64,000 nt of DNA from Hawksworthiomyces lignivorus. Its lineage: Eukaryota > Ascomycota > Sordariomycetes > Ophiostomatales > Ophiostomataceae. Within the stretch, counting starts at the first letter, position 1, and each line of letters begins with the position of its first letter. A program made the translations under genes and the position numbers. This document shows, piece after piece, positions 40,677 through 52,083 of the stretch. The notes under the pieces were generated by a model. The model had not been told where the DNA came from. It worked only from the letters and a program-made list of their open reading frames with translations, and made no database searches. The stretch lies in assembly GCA_002917075.1 (NCBI GenBank), contig NTMA01000026.1, forward strand, positions 388,327-452,326, given 5' to 3'.

Positions 40677-42436
40677 CTAGTTGTTCTCCTTGACGAACTT
40701 GCTGTTAGGGACGGTGTACAGGTCGAGATACTCGTCCACGGGCAGCTTGTCGACGCGGCTGCCGTCGGTGCTCAGCTTGACGAGCTCCTCGACGCGCTCG
40801 GCGCTGAAGTGGGGCTCAAGGTGGCGCTTGAACTTGGCCAGGATGACGGGCTTGGCCTCTTCGCGGCGCAGGGGGTGGCCAAGGGGTGCCTCGACGGCGA
40901 CCTCGGGCAGAACCGTGCCGTCGTTGAGCTCGACGGTCAGGGCGTTGGAGATGGTGCGCTTGGTGGCGTCGTGGTAGTCGGCGGTGAACTTGGGGTCCTC
41001 GACGCAGGTGATCTTCTTGCGCAGGGCATCCAGCTCGGCGCTGGTGGCGGCCTCGGAGCCGTCCAGGTAGTCGGCGGCCGTCAGGCGGCCGTACATGAGC
41101 ATGACGGCGGACATGTACTGCACGCAGTGGTCGCGGTCGGCAAAGTTGTTCAGCTGGGCGAACTGCTTGTCGATGATGCGGATGCAGGCCTCGTGCGTGC
41201 GGCAGGTGATGGCCTTGATGTCGGCGGCCGACTTGCCGGCGGCCTTGAGCTGGTGGTAGATCTTCTCCGAGGCCTCGACGGCGGTCTGGGCGTGGAACTC
41301 GGCCGGGTACGAGACCTTGAACAGCACGTTCTCCATGACGTAGCTGCCGTAGGGGCGGTTGAACTCAAAGGGCTTGCCCTTGAAGAGCACGTCGTAGAAG
41401 CCCCATGTCTTGGCCGTCAGGACCGTGGGGACGCCGTGCTCGCCCGCCAGGACGCGCAGGGTCACGGTGACGGCGCGCTGGCAGGCGTCGCCGGCAGCCC
41501 ACGACTTGCGGGACATGGTGTTGGGAGAGTGGCGGTAGGTGCGCAGGCTCTGGCCGTCGACGAAGGCCTGCGAGACGGCGGCGGCGATGCCCTCCTTGTC
41601 CATGCCCAGCATGTCGGCGACGACGGCGGCGGAGGCGACCTTGACGAGGAGGACGTGGTCCAGACCGACCTTGTTGAACGAGTTCAGGATGGCCAGGTTG
41701 CCCTGGATCTCGTGGGCCTTGGTGGCATAGGCGAGCACGTCACCGACGGTGACGATGCGGCCGCCGGCCAGCTTCTTGGCGGCGCCGCTCTTGTTGGTGC
41801 GGTTGATCCAGTCAGCCACAGCCAGGATGGCGCCCAGGTTGTCCGAAGGGTGGCCCCACTCAGCAGCCAGCCAGCAGTCGTTGTAGTCGAGCCAGCGGAT
41901 CATGGCACCGATGTTGAAAGCACCGTTGACCGGGTCCAGCTCGTAGTGCGTGCCAGGGACGCGAACACCAGCCGGCACGACCGTGCCGTCAACGATGGGG
42001 CCCAGCAGCTTGGTGCACTCAGGGAAGCGGAGAGCCTCCAGACCGCAGCCGAGGGTGTCCAGAAGGATCCATCGTGCAGTGTCGATCTGACGAGTTGGTA
42101 GTTAGCATGGAGAACAGAAGCACACAAATCAAGCTGCAGTAGGAGATCTGAGGGGGAGGCAGAACGAACAGCCAGATCAGACGTGATGGGCTTGGTCACG
42201 TAGGTAGCAATGTCATCGATCTCCTTGTCGTAGGCCATGGTGGGCTTGCTGACGGGAGCAGACGAGTACGCGCGGCGGCCGGAGGCGACGAAGCTGTTCT
42301 GTCTTGCGGTGGGAGCGGCAAGGGGAGTAGCCGCGGCGGAGGACTGCAGAAGAGCGGAAGAGAGGACGGCGACGGAGCGTGTCTGCGGACGCAGCACTCG
42401 AGAGGCAAGGCGAAGGCTGCGCGCGGCAGATGACAT
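40677..42436 (-). CDS. Mitochondrial 2-methylcitrate dehydratase (MmgE/PrpD family)
   Basis: An enzyme of the methylcitrate cycle that dehydrates 2-methylcitrate to methylaconitate, so that propionyl-CoA from odd-chain fatty acids and Ile, Val and Met can be used. Exons 42436-42170 and 42086-40677 encode 558 residues in frame. The first 60 residues are rich in Arg, Ser and Ala with no acidic residue (MSSAARSLRLASRVLRPQTR), a mitochondrial presequence. PrpD-family marks include TARWILLDTLGCGLEALRFP, GAFNIGAMIRWLDYNDCW, HPSDNLGAILAVADW, SFNKVGLDHVLLVKVASAA and DRDHCVQYMSAVMLMYGR. A bacterial-type PrpD has about 480 residues; the extra length is the presequence. No break is seen. Confidence 0.92.
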
Positions 42437-43727
42437 GGCTGGTGAGCGAGGGTGAGGGATGAGTGAGAAGGAGGATGAAGATGGGAAGTGAATGAGTCTC
42501 TCACTCTCTGAATCTCAGGCAAAGGAGAAGGAAGATTTTCAACACAGGCGAGGAAGACTTTCAGCTTCCTTTTTTTCTTCGTTTCTGCCTTTAATTCTTT
42601 TTCAGTGTGTCTGACCTCGGGTCTTGGGACAGCCAACAGAACAGCACAATCCAGACAATGTGGCCCTAAAAGAGATCTAGTTTCCTCGGTTGGAATCTCT
42701 GGGGGTCTCGTCAACAGGAGAATTAATTTTTTTGTTCTATTTTTGCTGGCGCTGTGGTTTTGTCCTGTGTGTATTGGGGGTAAGGCACAAGTCTCTGGAT
42801 CCCTTGAAGCGAATTGTCTTATCCAAATTCTCTCCCAATTGGTGAAGCCCCGGGAAATGGTTTACCGCGGCAAGCCGAGAGCCCCACCGGCAACTTTTCG
42901 GTTGACAGCCACCGACTGGCTCTTGCCACTTTATAGCTCCATCTCACACCTAAAGAGTACCATTGGGGGGCAACCGCGACAGATGCGCAGCTATATTCAA
43001 TCGCAGCTTCCCGCAAAAAGTAATGTCTGTGTGACAATGGTTACAATTATGCATAATATGCCTGTTCGCATTATTCATGTCAAGTCCGGCCCTCCGTCGG
43101 CCGAGACCTCGTCGACCGACGTAGTTTGTGCTCGGTGCCGTTTCGTCTATCTACGAGTTGTAAATCCCATACCGAATGGATCGAGAAGACATTTTTCCAT
43201 TAGTTGCCAATACCCGCGGCTCAACCGTCTCTCCCATCCTGCCCCTGGAAACGTTTTGTCCTCCTCCGAATTGTCGGAGGTGACGTCACTGTCTCTTTTG
43301 CTGAAAGCTGCCCGTCTGCGCCTGCTCTGTTATTAACGTGCTTATTTCTTATACATGCATCAATTCTGTGATCTCCCTACTGCGTCGTCCCTTCCCTGGC
43401 AACGGTTGTTGTTCTGCGTGCTTGCTTCTCTCGGGCTAAGTAATGGTCTCTGGTTTGCCGTCGCGGCTTCCTTTGCTCTGCTTCAACCCCGCACCATGAT
43501 TGGCCAATTGAGGAAAAACCCCTCTTCCCCGCCAATGAGGGGACTGACGACTTCCGGGCTCCACTGCACCGAATCACCGCTAATTTCTTTGACGTAAGTA
43601 GCCGGAATAGCGGCTGCTTTTGATAGCTTCAAGCTGCCAGCTGCCGACAGCTGTACTTGTCCCTCCCCGAAAGTAAATAAGTTCATCTACAAAGTTTCTT
43701 GGCGGCTTCAGCTAGTCCCTATTCACG
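42437..43727. other. Intergenic, divergent promoters
   Basis: The 1.3-kb region between the dehydratase and M24 genes, which diverge. It includes a TGACGTCA element at 43280 (cAMP-response-like) and CCAAT-like boxes, but no coding region is supported. Confidence 0.45.
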
Positions 43728-45328
43728 ATGTGGCTGCTGCGTGTACTCCCTGTCCTCGTCTGGGCAGCTGCTTTTGTCGCCGCTGATGCGGCTTCTGCGT
43801 CTTGGGGGCTGAAATATCATACTGTTCCGCCTCTGCGGGAACAGGCAACCATTCAGAATGCTTGGACGGCCGAGCGGAAGACGATCATCCCCGGCCTGCT
43901 GCACAAGTATGGCGTCGATGCGTGGCTGGTAGGTATTGGCACGAATTTGTGTCACCTGATTGCCCAGCAACATAATGTGAATCTGACTGCTTCTCTTTCT
44001 ATTAGATGAGCCAGCGTGAATACGCAGAAGACACTGTCTTCTGGTCGCTCAAGGCCGCCGAGCAGTTCTCTGCCCGTCGGCGGACCACCATCCTGTATGT
44101 CGCCGGAAACAGCAGCGCTGTAACGGCGACGGTGGCTCTGTCGGCGCGCACGCAGGTCCTCGTCGACGCGAGCACGGGGCGCACCGCGACAGAGTACTAC
44201 TGGATTGACAACACGCCGGCGCTGTGGGCCGAGCTGCAGGCCGTGTTCGCCGCCGCAGACCCGGCGCACGTCGCCATCAACGCCGCCGAGGAGCTGGCGT
44301 TCAGCTCGGGCCTGCACGCGGGCGAGCTGGCGGCGATCCAGCGGGGGCTGGGCCCGCGCTGGGCGGCGCGGCTGGTGGACGACCTGCCGATGCTGGCCGT
44401 CGAGTTCGTCGCCACCATGGTGCCCAGCCGCCTGCCGTGGTACCGCCGGCTGCAGGAGACGGCGTGGGCCGTTATCCACGAGGCGTTTAGCGCCCGCGTC
44501 GTCGTCCCCGGTACCACCACCACCGCCGACGTCAAGTGGTGGATGCGCGAGCGCCTGCAGGCGCAGAACGTCACCACGTGGTTCCAGCCGTCCGTGTCGG
44601 TCCTCAAGGGCGAGGCCGAGCCGTTCGCAGCAGCTGACGACGACGGCGACACCGCGCCCATCATCATCCAGTACGGCGACCTGCTGCACGTCGACTTTGG
44701 CATCACCGCCCTCGGGCTCAACACCGACACGCAGCACCTCGGCTACGTGGTGCCCCCGGGCTACAGGGCCGCCGACGGCGACTACGTGCCGCTCGGCCTG
44801 CGCAATGGCCTGGCCGCCGGCAACCGCCTGCAGGACCTCACGCGCCACGCCATGGCCCGGTCCATCGGCCGCAGCGGCAACGCCATCCTGCGGGACATCC
44901 GCGCAGCCATGGCGCGCGAGGGGCTCGAGGGCAAGATCTACTCCCACCCGATTGGCGACTGGGGCCATTCTGCAGGGACGCTGGTTGGTAAGTTTTCTTT
45001 TTTTGCATTTTCCTTGTTGCGTTCTTACTTTGTGTGCTGCTCCCCCTCGACATGTTACTCATGCTTTCTCCCAACAGGAATGACGAACCTCCAGGACGGC
45101 GTGCCTGTGCTGGGCGACCTGCCCCTGTTGTCCAACACGTACTATAGTGTCGAGCTGTCCGCTACGCACTTTGTGCCGGAATGGAATAGCACGGTCATCT
45201 TCCCCCTGGAGGAAGACGTCTACTGGGACGCGGCGACGGGCATGTGGGAATGGGTTCAGGGCCGCCAAGAGCGGTTCCATCTCGTTTTACCGCCGAAAGA
45301 GAGCAGCGCAGGTCCTGAAGAACTGTAG
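43728..45328 (+). CDS. Secreted peptidase M24 (creatinase/aminopeptidase P-like) family protein
   Basis: A probable secreted metallohydrolase with the pita-bread fold. Exons 43728-43928, 44006-44987 and 45078-45328 encode 477 residues in frame. Residues 1-23 (MWLLRVLPVLVWAAAFVAAD) form a signal peptide. The N-terminal creatinase-like domain is followed by the catalytic domain. All five expected metal ligands are present: two Asp in LLHVDFGITALGLNTDTQH, His in SHPIGDWGHSAGT, Glu in YYSVELSA and Glu in FPLEEDVYW. The protein therefore looks active, probably on X-Pro peptides, although the exact bond is unknown. The last intron (90 bp) is a multiple of three and could be retained without a frame break. 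It is not in an obvious cluster. Confidence 0.82.
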
Positions 45329-45531
45329 GGGTTTTTATTGACTGCACATAACAAAGCACATGCACATAACAAAGTATATGACATATCACGACGATCAGCT
45401 CGACGAGTTCCTTTATTTGTAAATTTGAATTAGCTCTCATAATTTGGTACCTCGCAATACACGCTATGCATTTTCCGATTTTGCTTTGCTCTGGCCAGCT
45501 ATATTATTATTCCACAAACGCCTGACAGCCT

Positions 45532-48339
45532 CTAATTGCTGATCGGCGTCCACCGCGCCAGATGCCCTACTCGCTGTCCAACGTTCCGGACAATGCAAAA
45601 GCGTGCTTCTCTGTTGATGGGCACGCGGTCGGTGGCGCCACCCTCGCCGCCGGCCTGCTCGCCCGCCGCCTCGGCCGGGCCGTCGGCCGCCACGATCGCC
45701 TCTGCCAGCTTGTGCGCGCTGACGTGGCCGATGCCGAACCCCTTGCCGTTCTGGAAGCGGTGCGCGCCGCTCGTGACAAACCCGATCAGGTCCTCCGCAC
45801 CGGGGAGCGGTAGCTCGCCTGGCCCGGACGACGACGACGACGACGGCCGCGGGTACGGAAGGGGCGTCTCCAGCAGCGACTGCGCCAGCAGCTTCTTGCG
45901 CGTGTCCATGTCCGCGTCCGCGGGCATGCGCCGCCGCGGCGCCAGGCGCTGCTGCTGCCCGCGCCCGCCTGCCGCCTGCGCTAGCCAGAGCTGGCGGAGA
46001 CTGCTCGCTGCGGCGTCGGGCTGCTGGTCCGCAGCTCCATCGCCGCCGCCGCCGTAGCCGTCTCCTGGCGGCGCCGCTGGCAGGCGGTAGATGCGCGCCA
46101 GCGGGTCCGGTACGCCGCCCCACAGCAGCTGGACGGAGATCGTCATGAGCTGGTACGGCGAGCGCCACTGCGGCTGGCGCTGCAGCCGCGCACATTGCAC
46201 GGCCGCGCGCACCTCGCCCCACGTGGCGTGCTGCATCTGCCGGACCAGGTCGGGCTGCTTCTGGGGCCGCAGCGCCTCAAACTGGACCTCCTCCTCGACT
46301 TTGTCCGCTTGCTGCCCATCTTTCTCGCAAGTGTCCATGCTCTCCTCTGATCCGGGCCCTTCATTGCCGGCTTTTTCTTCTTCGAAAGACGCAAGCAGAT
46401 CCGTCGAAACACTAGCCGTGCCATATAGGAATTCCCAGTCGCATGCAAAGCCCGATCCCAATTCGCCCTTTTTGCCGTTGCCGAGATCAACCGCCTTCCA
46501 CTGCGTTCTCTTGGGCGACGGCTTTGCGTTCCACTCCTTTTCCAGGCGTCGCCGGCTCTGCAGCTCCCAGTCCCACCCCGTGGGCGTGCCCGGAAAGTCG
46601 GCCGGAAACCAAGGGCGGCCACGCTCCAGCGACATATGCCGCTCCTCGTCCAGGCCGGCGTACATCGGACGGTGGCCGCTGCGGAGGCGCTGGAGGTGCA
46701 AACGCTGCCAGATCATGTCGATGCACGTCCGCGGCGCCAGTAGCGTCCATGTAGGACTGGCAAAATTGCGGTCGTTGGGGTCTGCCATGGCGGGTATCGA
46801 CGACCCGGCCACGGCAACGATGACTGGGATCGGTTGGCTCTCCGCAGTAGGCAGCAGCTTCTCGCCGAGCGCCAGTTTTCCCCGCCTCTTGTCGAGAGTA
46901 GCCTGTGGCGGCTGCCGGGCGGCCTTGTGCCGAAGGAGATTGTCGAACAGGCCCGAGGGCGATCGCACATCTCTGTTGGCTGGCCATCCGGCAAGTACGC
47001 TGCTTCCAGCACCGAGACTCTGCTTCGCCTTTTCTGAGTCGGCAGGCTCGTCAAGCCGAGGATCTTGGATGCTAAGTGCGAGCATGGTGCCGCTCGCAGG
47101 CCCCAGTGCCGTTGTGTCAAAGCTCCGCAGCTGCAGGAAGTCTCCGCCGTGCGGTTCCAGGGGCGAGTTCTTTGTCTGGTAGGGATAAATGGCGCCGGCG
47201 AGCGTCTCGGCGGCGCTGGTGCCGGTCATGTCGATGCTGCCAATTTCCAGGCGGAAATCGCGCACGTCAACTTGCAGCTGCTTCTGCGCCACCTCGTTGT
47301 TGACTGTCGTCCACACATGGGAGAAGATCGTAGGGTGCACCCGCAGGAATGCCTCGCGGGTTGTTTCGTCTGCAGCTGTCTCGCCTGCTGGATTGTAGAT
47401 GAGGGTCATGACCCCGCAGTTACCTGGGCCACCCAGCTCGCCCGACCCGACCTGGCCTCCCGCCTGGCTCCGGCGGTGCTGCTGGTAGCCAAACGACCGC
47501 GGCAGCTTCACGTCCACAAAGCAAGAGCCGCTCCGCAGCGCCGGCGTCAGGAGATGCGGCTCCACGACCGACACCAGCGCCATGTCCAGCTGCGCGGACC
47601 GTCCTCGCAGGTGGATGGTCGCCATGTAACTGGTGTCCCAGGAGACGCACATCCCCGGCCTGAGGCCGGAGGACCGCAGGGACGTCCGATAGGTCTTGTT
47701 CGCCGGCGTCTTCACGACGACCGAATTCCAGAGGCTGCCTGGGTTGGCCAGCTGCGCCCTCTTTGCCTGCCACCTGTGCGTGGGCAGTCTCAGGTTCTGG
47801 ATGGGAAGAGGCGGCCGCGGGCAGGTCGACAGCGCCGCCCCCCCGGCCTGCGCGTCGTCATCGTTATCGACATCGATAGCATCACCTCTGTCGTCATCCA
47901 GCGCCGTCTCTTCTGCTTCGCCAGCACCCGCCTGCGCGGCCAGCTTCTTCTCCTGCTGCAGCTTGACGCGCTTCTTGGCGTTCTCATAGACCCAGGCGCT
48001 GGCCGGGCGGGCCTTTTTGCGCTTGGCGAGCCCCGTGGCGACGCTCGGGGTGTTGTCCGCAGCCTGGTCGCGCTGGGCCTGCCTGCGCAGCCGCCTGGGT
48101 AGCCGTTTGGCGTTGTGGCTCGCCGTGCGGCGCCGCATGCTGCGCGGCAGCCGCTGGAAGGCCTTCTCGACCCGGCCATCTCTGCTGGCCTTTATGTTTT
48201 TGTGCAGGTCGCCGATCTCCTTCTGCAGGCTGGTGAGAAACACCGTCAGGTCCAGAGAATCAACCGGCTGCCTGCTGTCGTCCCGGCTCGGACGACCGGC
48301 TGCCCCGTCGCCCTTTGCAGATGCCATACTGCGAGGCAA
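45532..48339 (-). CDS. POP1: RNase P / RNase MRP protein subunit Pop1
   Basis: The largest protein of RNase P and RNase MRP, needed for tRNA 5' processing and rRNA cleavage in the nucleus. It is one intronless frame of 935 residues (yeast Pop1 has 875). The N-terminal POP1 domain has LPRSMRRRTASHNAKRLP, a basic region, and LPTHRWQAKRAQL, followed by RTSLRSSGLRPGMCVSWDTS. The central POPLD-type region includes PVIVAVAGSS, TWTLLAPRTCIDMIWQRL and RPWFPADFPGTPTGWDWE, a well-kept block. The C-terminus ends with GFVTSGAHRFQNGKGFGIGH and SAHKLAEAI. A second Met (residue 5, MASAKGDG) is an equally plausible start. Acidic and Ala-rich linkers are inserted between domains. Confidence 0.87.
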   Translation of the reverse strand: MPRSMASAKGDGAAGRPSRDDSRQPVDSLDLTVFLTSLQKEIGDLHKNIKASRDGRVEKAFQRLPRSMRRRTASHNAKRLPRRLRRQAQRDQAADNTPSVATGLAKRKKARPASAWVYENAKKRVKLQQEKKLAAQAGAGEAEETALDDDRGDAIDVDNDDDAQAGGAALSTCPRPPLPIQNLRLPTHRWQAKRAQLANPGSLWNSVVVKTPANKTYRTSLRSSGLRPGMCVSWDTSYMATIHLRGRSAQLDMALVSVVEPHLLTPALRSGSCFVDVKLPRSFGYQQHRRSQAGGQVGSGELGGPGNCGVMTLIYNPAGETAADETTREAFLRVHPTIFSHVWTTVNNEVAQKQLQVDVRDFRLEIGSIDMTGTSAAETLAGAIYPYQTKNSPLEPHGGDFLQLRSFDTTALGPASGTMLALSIQDPRLDEPADSEKAKQSLGAGSSVLAGWPANRDVRSPSGLFDNLLRHKAARQPPQATLDKRRGKLALGEKLLPTAESQPIPVIVAVAGSSIPAMADPNDRNFASPTWTLLAPRTCIDMIWQRLHLQRLRSGHRPMYAGLDEERHMSLERGRPWFPADFPGTPTGWDWELQSRRRLEKEWNAKPSPKRTQWKAVDLGNGKKGELGSGFACDWEFLYGTASVSTDLLASFEEEKAGNEGPGSEESMDTCEKDGQQADKVEEEVQFEALRPQKQPDLVRQMQHATWGEVRAAVQCARLQRQPQWRSPYQLMTISVQLLWGGVPDPLARIYRLPAAPPGDGYGGGGDGAADQQPDAAASSLRQLWLAQAAGGRGQQQRLAPRRRMPADADMDTRKKLLAQSLLETPLPYPRPSSSSSSGPGELPLPGAEDLIGFVTSGAHRFQNGKGFGIGHVSAHKLAEAIVAADGPAEAAGEQAGGEGGATDRVPINREARFCIVRNVGQRVGHLARWTPISN

Positions 48340-51003
48340 GTGGAGCGTGTATCTGTGTGTATGCGTGTGCAGCTCTCTGTGACTTGTGCTTCTCTGCTGA
48401 CTCTATTCTCATGACATAAGCACGCAGGGCATATAGCTAGCCCGAAAGTGCGGCCAAATGGAACATGCTCTCAGAGGCGTCTCGTCGGTTTCTGTAGTGA
48501 TAGGTGTGTGCTGTGCGCTGTGACCTGTGCGCAGTGAACTTTTTTTTTTTTTTCTTTCTAGTTCGACGCGGGTGAGCCTTAGTGCTTCGCGTCTCCACTT
48601 TTTCATAGCAACAGTGCTATACGTCACCGCAGCCCCACTAAAAGAAGGCTGAAGGTGCGACTCTGGCAGAGTCTCAGATATCGTCAAGGGGTCGAAATAA
48701 ACTCGTCCGAACTCTTTTCTTGCAGGCCCATATGCTGCTACGAGAACCAAAGAATTTGTCTCAGCGGGATATCTCCAGCATATCTCCAATATATGGAGCA
48801 AATTGAACCCGCATTGGGCTAGGCGAGGGCTGAAAGCGCCGGCAATTACAATCACGTGGAAATGGACACTTGTTCTTATGGCTCGGGGAGAAGATGAGAC
48901 CTCAGCGGAGACGGTGCTGTCGAGGGAAAGGAGGTGGATGGCGAGACAGAAGAAAGCATTGTAACTTCGGCTCCGAACTTACGGCATTCTACGTCATGAT
49001 CGTTCATTTCTGCGAAAAGAACCAGCCTTGTGACAGGTCCTACTCGTAAATAATGCCGACTAACCTGAGAGCTGAAAAAAAAAACGCCCCTAAATTTCAG
49101 GGAGTGGAAAAAATACTCCGTACCGACATCTTCTTTTCCACAAGGGGTCGCCGATTTTGGTTGCCTGTAAGGCAAAATTCGGGACGTGCACAGCGAATGC
49201 TTGCGCAGTGCCGGACCGAAGCAATCCCCGCCTGTTCGTAAACAGGGGCTCAATTACACGCAATGAAGCAATAAATTCGGAGTTCGCGAGATTGCTGCAA
49301 GTCTGGCGCCGGATAGACTCATCCACGGAAAAAAAAACCATTTTCTCTACTTTGCATATTGCATATTTAGCCATTTTTTTTACTTCGTTTTGCCCTATTG
49401 CGACAGAAACGGAACGATGCTGAATCTTTCACTTGATCATTGAGCCTGTTCTAGGAATGTTTTCGGTGAAACTTGGCTCACGCACTTTCTCTCTTCTGGG
49501 TAATGTTTTTTTATTTATTTATTTATTTTATTTTTCTATCGCCATGAAATGGCGGGTGCACATAAACGAACCCGAAGTGCGAAAGTGTTTCAATGTGGAA
49601 GTGTGGTTCCAGCATTTCGGTGCTCGCTCTGCAGAGAAAGGATGCTGTCTTTCGTCTCATGTTGACAACATGCCTCTTTCTGGCGTGCGCGATGTGCATC
49701 TCCATTTCTTTTTTCTGCATTGATGTCTTAAGAAAGCCAAGAGAGACAAGTTCGGAATTGAAAAAGTTATGGGTTGGCAGGTGTGTGGCTTGGAACTAGA
49801 ATCTAAGCGAGGCTCGCGTAGTGGATTTTCCTGCGTTGGAAACCGGATGGATGGGAGCGGCAGAAGGGCACTTCGCAGTGCCATTTCATGCTGAGTTGAG
49901 ACATGGCATCTGGGGAAGAGCAAGGCCACCGGTAGCAGAGATATGCACAGGCCTCGGCATTGGTCCCAAAAAGGGTTTCATGCGCCGACTGGGAAAGGCG
50001 TGTTACACAGACTGAGGGGTTTCTGAAAGTCGCATGCTCGCCCTGTATGGGTTTCTTGTTTTCGGGACTTTTCCCTGCTTGTTTTGATTTCTTTTCTTTT
50101 TCTGTCGCTCGTTGGTGTCTGGCTCGTCCGCTGGCCGTCCACGCCATTCCTGGCAATTCCGCATATTTTTCTGCTTCGTGCAGCCTGCCCCCCCTTTTAG
50201 CCTGGCCAGTCTGGTTCCTGGTTGAGCACTCTTCTCCCAAACTGGCGAATGCCCCGCGTGCTTTGCTTTTTTGCTCGCATTTCTCATCCCTTACGGGGCC
50301 GAGAGGCTGGCACAGGCTCGAGAGGCTCCAAGAGCTACCAGAGGCTCGAAACGGACGCAGGAGTGAAAAAAAGAAAAGAAATATTGAAGAAGAGCAGAAA
50401 AAAGGAAGACAAAAGGGGGGGAAGAAAGAATCCGACGCCCAGTCAAATCCGTGTGGCATTTTCAGCTTGTCCCCCCCCTCCGGGGGCCTCCCAGCTTTTC
50501 TTCGAGATTCTCCAAGAGCCTTCCGAGTCATCTACGCCATCTGGCGTTCTGCACAGCACATCCAAACGGCTGGGTACGCCTAAAGCAGGACGGTTGTCGT
50601 CCGGAACGATCCCCTGTTGGCGGGCTTGGGGCACGGCCCCGCTTTTTGCCGCACTTCAAGCATCTTCCTCTGGCAACCCGTAACCCAATTTACTGCGTTT
50701 CTCTCATCCCAAGCGTCTCCCCGTTTGGTATTCGTGCATGGCTCACCTGGATGCATCTACCCTGCTCCGCGACAATAAGAGCCAAGGTATATTACGTCCG
50801 GCTTCTGCAGCCTTGCGCTGCGAGCAGACGTTGGGACAAATTTTCGCTGTTAAGGAAATCTCGTTTTTTTTTTTATATGCGGCTCGCTTACCGTCAGGCC
50901 GAAAATTTTTTTGTCAAGTCTTTCTCATCGCCGTCCCTTTCCTCGCTTAATTCCTTTTCCTTTTTTTGGTTTTTGCCTCCTCTCATACCCAAACTCAGTT
51001 GCC
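48340..51003. other. Large gene-free stretch, 2.7 kb
   Basis: The divergent upstream regions of POP1 and the Elp6-like gene. Long ORFs here have no recognisable domain and are rich in Phe, Ser and Leu or in Lys, as expected of pyrimidine- or purine-rich spacer. Pyrimidine tracts are frequent. A copy of TACTCCGTA lies at 49114. No tRNA or other RNA fold was recognised. Confidence 0.45.
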
Positions 51004-52083
51004 ATGGAGACCCTCATCCCCGAGAAGCTGGAATTGCACTTTGAGGCGGCCAAATCCGCCAAGCTGCTCACCGTCCAGGGCATGGACGAGACAGGCTGCG
51101 GCTGGCTGGTCGTGCGCCTGCTGGGTGACTGGCTCCGCCGGTGCGTCAAGCCCAACGACGAACCGAGCGACATTGCCGTCGTCGTCTTCTCGCTGCACAA
51201 CAACTTCGACTACTACGCCAGCAATCTGGCTCATTTTGTATGGATTTCTTTGACCAAGCACCCCCCCAACCCCCCCCCCCCCTCTTGGACGTTTTATTTT
51301 TGCCACCCCGCTTCTTTGTGCGCTTGCATGCCTAATGCTTCGTTTGTGAGACGCTAACCGAGCGCAACGCAGGGCATCGACCTTAGACGGCACGAAGAGA
51401 AAGGCCACTTCAGATACCTCGGTGACATGTTCACGCAGCTCATGGGCGACAAGACGAGCACGCCGCCCGTCGAGCCCACGACGACGCTCGAGGCGTCCAT
51501 GGAGCTCCTCAGCGACTGGGCCGCCGAGCTCCGGCAGACCTACCAGCGTACCGTGCTGATCATGGAGGCGCCGGAGCTGACCATGCCGCTGCTGGATGCC
51601 GGCGGCAAGCGCACCGAGCAGTGGCTGACTATTGTCCAAGGCGCTTCATATGTAGGTCTTCTTTTTCCCCCACTGCGAGCTGTTCCATGTTGCGCGCATC
51701 GAGAGGCGGGGAACTTTAAACATGACACCACAATAAGATGAAATAAAGAAATGGGAGCGTGCTGACAGAGGACCTGGCAGCAATTCAACAACGCCATGCT
51801 GTCGCTGATGCTCAACTCGCCCCGGATGGGCCGCACGCGCGAGGAGTTTGAGGAGACCATGGCCAGCATCCACGGCGTCTCGGCCATCATGACGCGCTCG
51901 GACATGACCATGGCGCTGCGCGGCAGCCCCTTCCGCAACACGCAGGTCGACGGCACCATGCGGATCGCCTACCGCAGGGACTACGAGCCGCCGCGGCCCA
52001 ACTTGCGGTGCGAAGAAGAGGGATTTGCCTACAGAGTCAAGCCCGACGGGCGCAACGTCGAGATCATCGCCACGTACACGTGA
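51004..52083 (+). CDS. Elongator subunit Elp6-like protein
   Basis: Exons 51004-51237, 51373-51651 and 51769-52083 encode 275 residues in frame. The order of segments fits a RecA-like Elp4/5/6 fold without a Walker A: LLTVQGMDETGCGWLVVRLL, an IAVVVFSLHNNFDYYASNL strand and helix, a second strand near RTVLIMEAPELTMPLLDA, then FNNAMLSLMLNSPRMGR and a C-terminal FAYRVKPDGRNVEIIATY. In fungi Elp6 looks like this: about 270 residues, no ATPase loop, ending in a strand that reads V.PDG.v. It would act in the Elongator complex that modifies wobble uridines in tRNA. The assignment rests on recall of weakly conserved homologues, so a general conserved protein is the alternative. Confidence 0.5.

Noticed and set aside
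40809..42101. 430-codon plus-strand ORF opposite the methylcitrate dehydratase gene
   Set aside because: Gly/Val/Asp-rich shadow of a GC-rich gene in the antisense frame; no domain, and the minus strand codes for a clear PrpD enzyme.
43952..44968. 338-codon minus-strand ORF over the M24 gene
   Set aside because: Val/Gly/Arg-rich antisense frame; the plus strand carries a complete metal site and signal peptide.
47065..48102. 345-codon plus-strand ORF over POP1
   Set aside because: Antisense shadow of POP1 with biased composition and no family resemblance.
49803..50583. Overlapping 200-240-codon ORFs on both strands in the POP1-Elp6 gap
   Set aside because: Mirror-image open frames over purine/pyrimidine-rich DNA with no domain, signal or plausible splice pattern.
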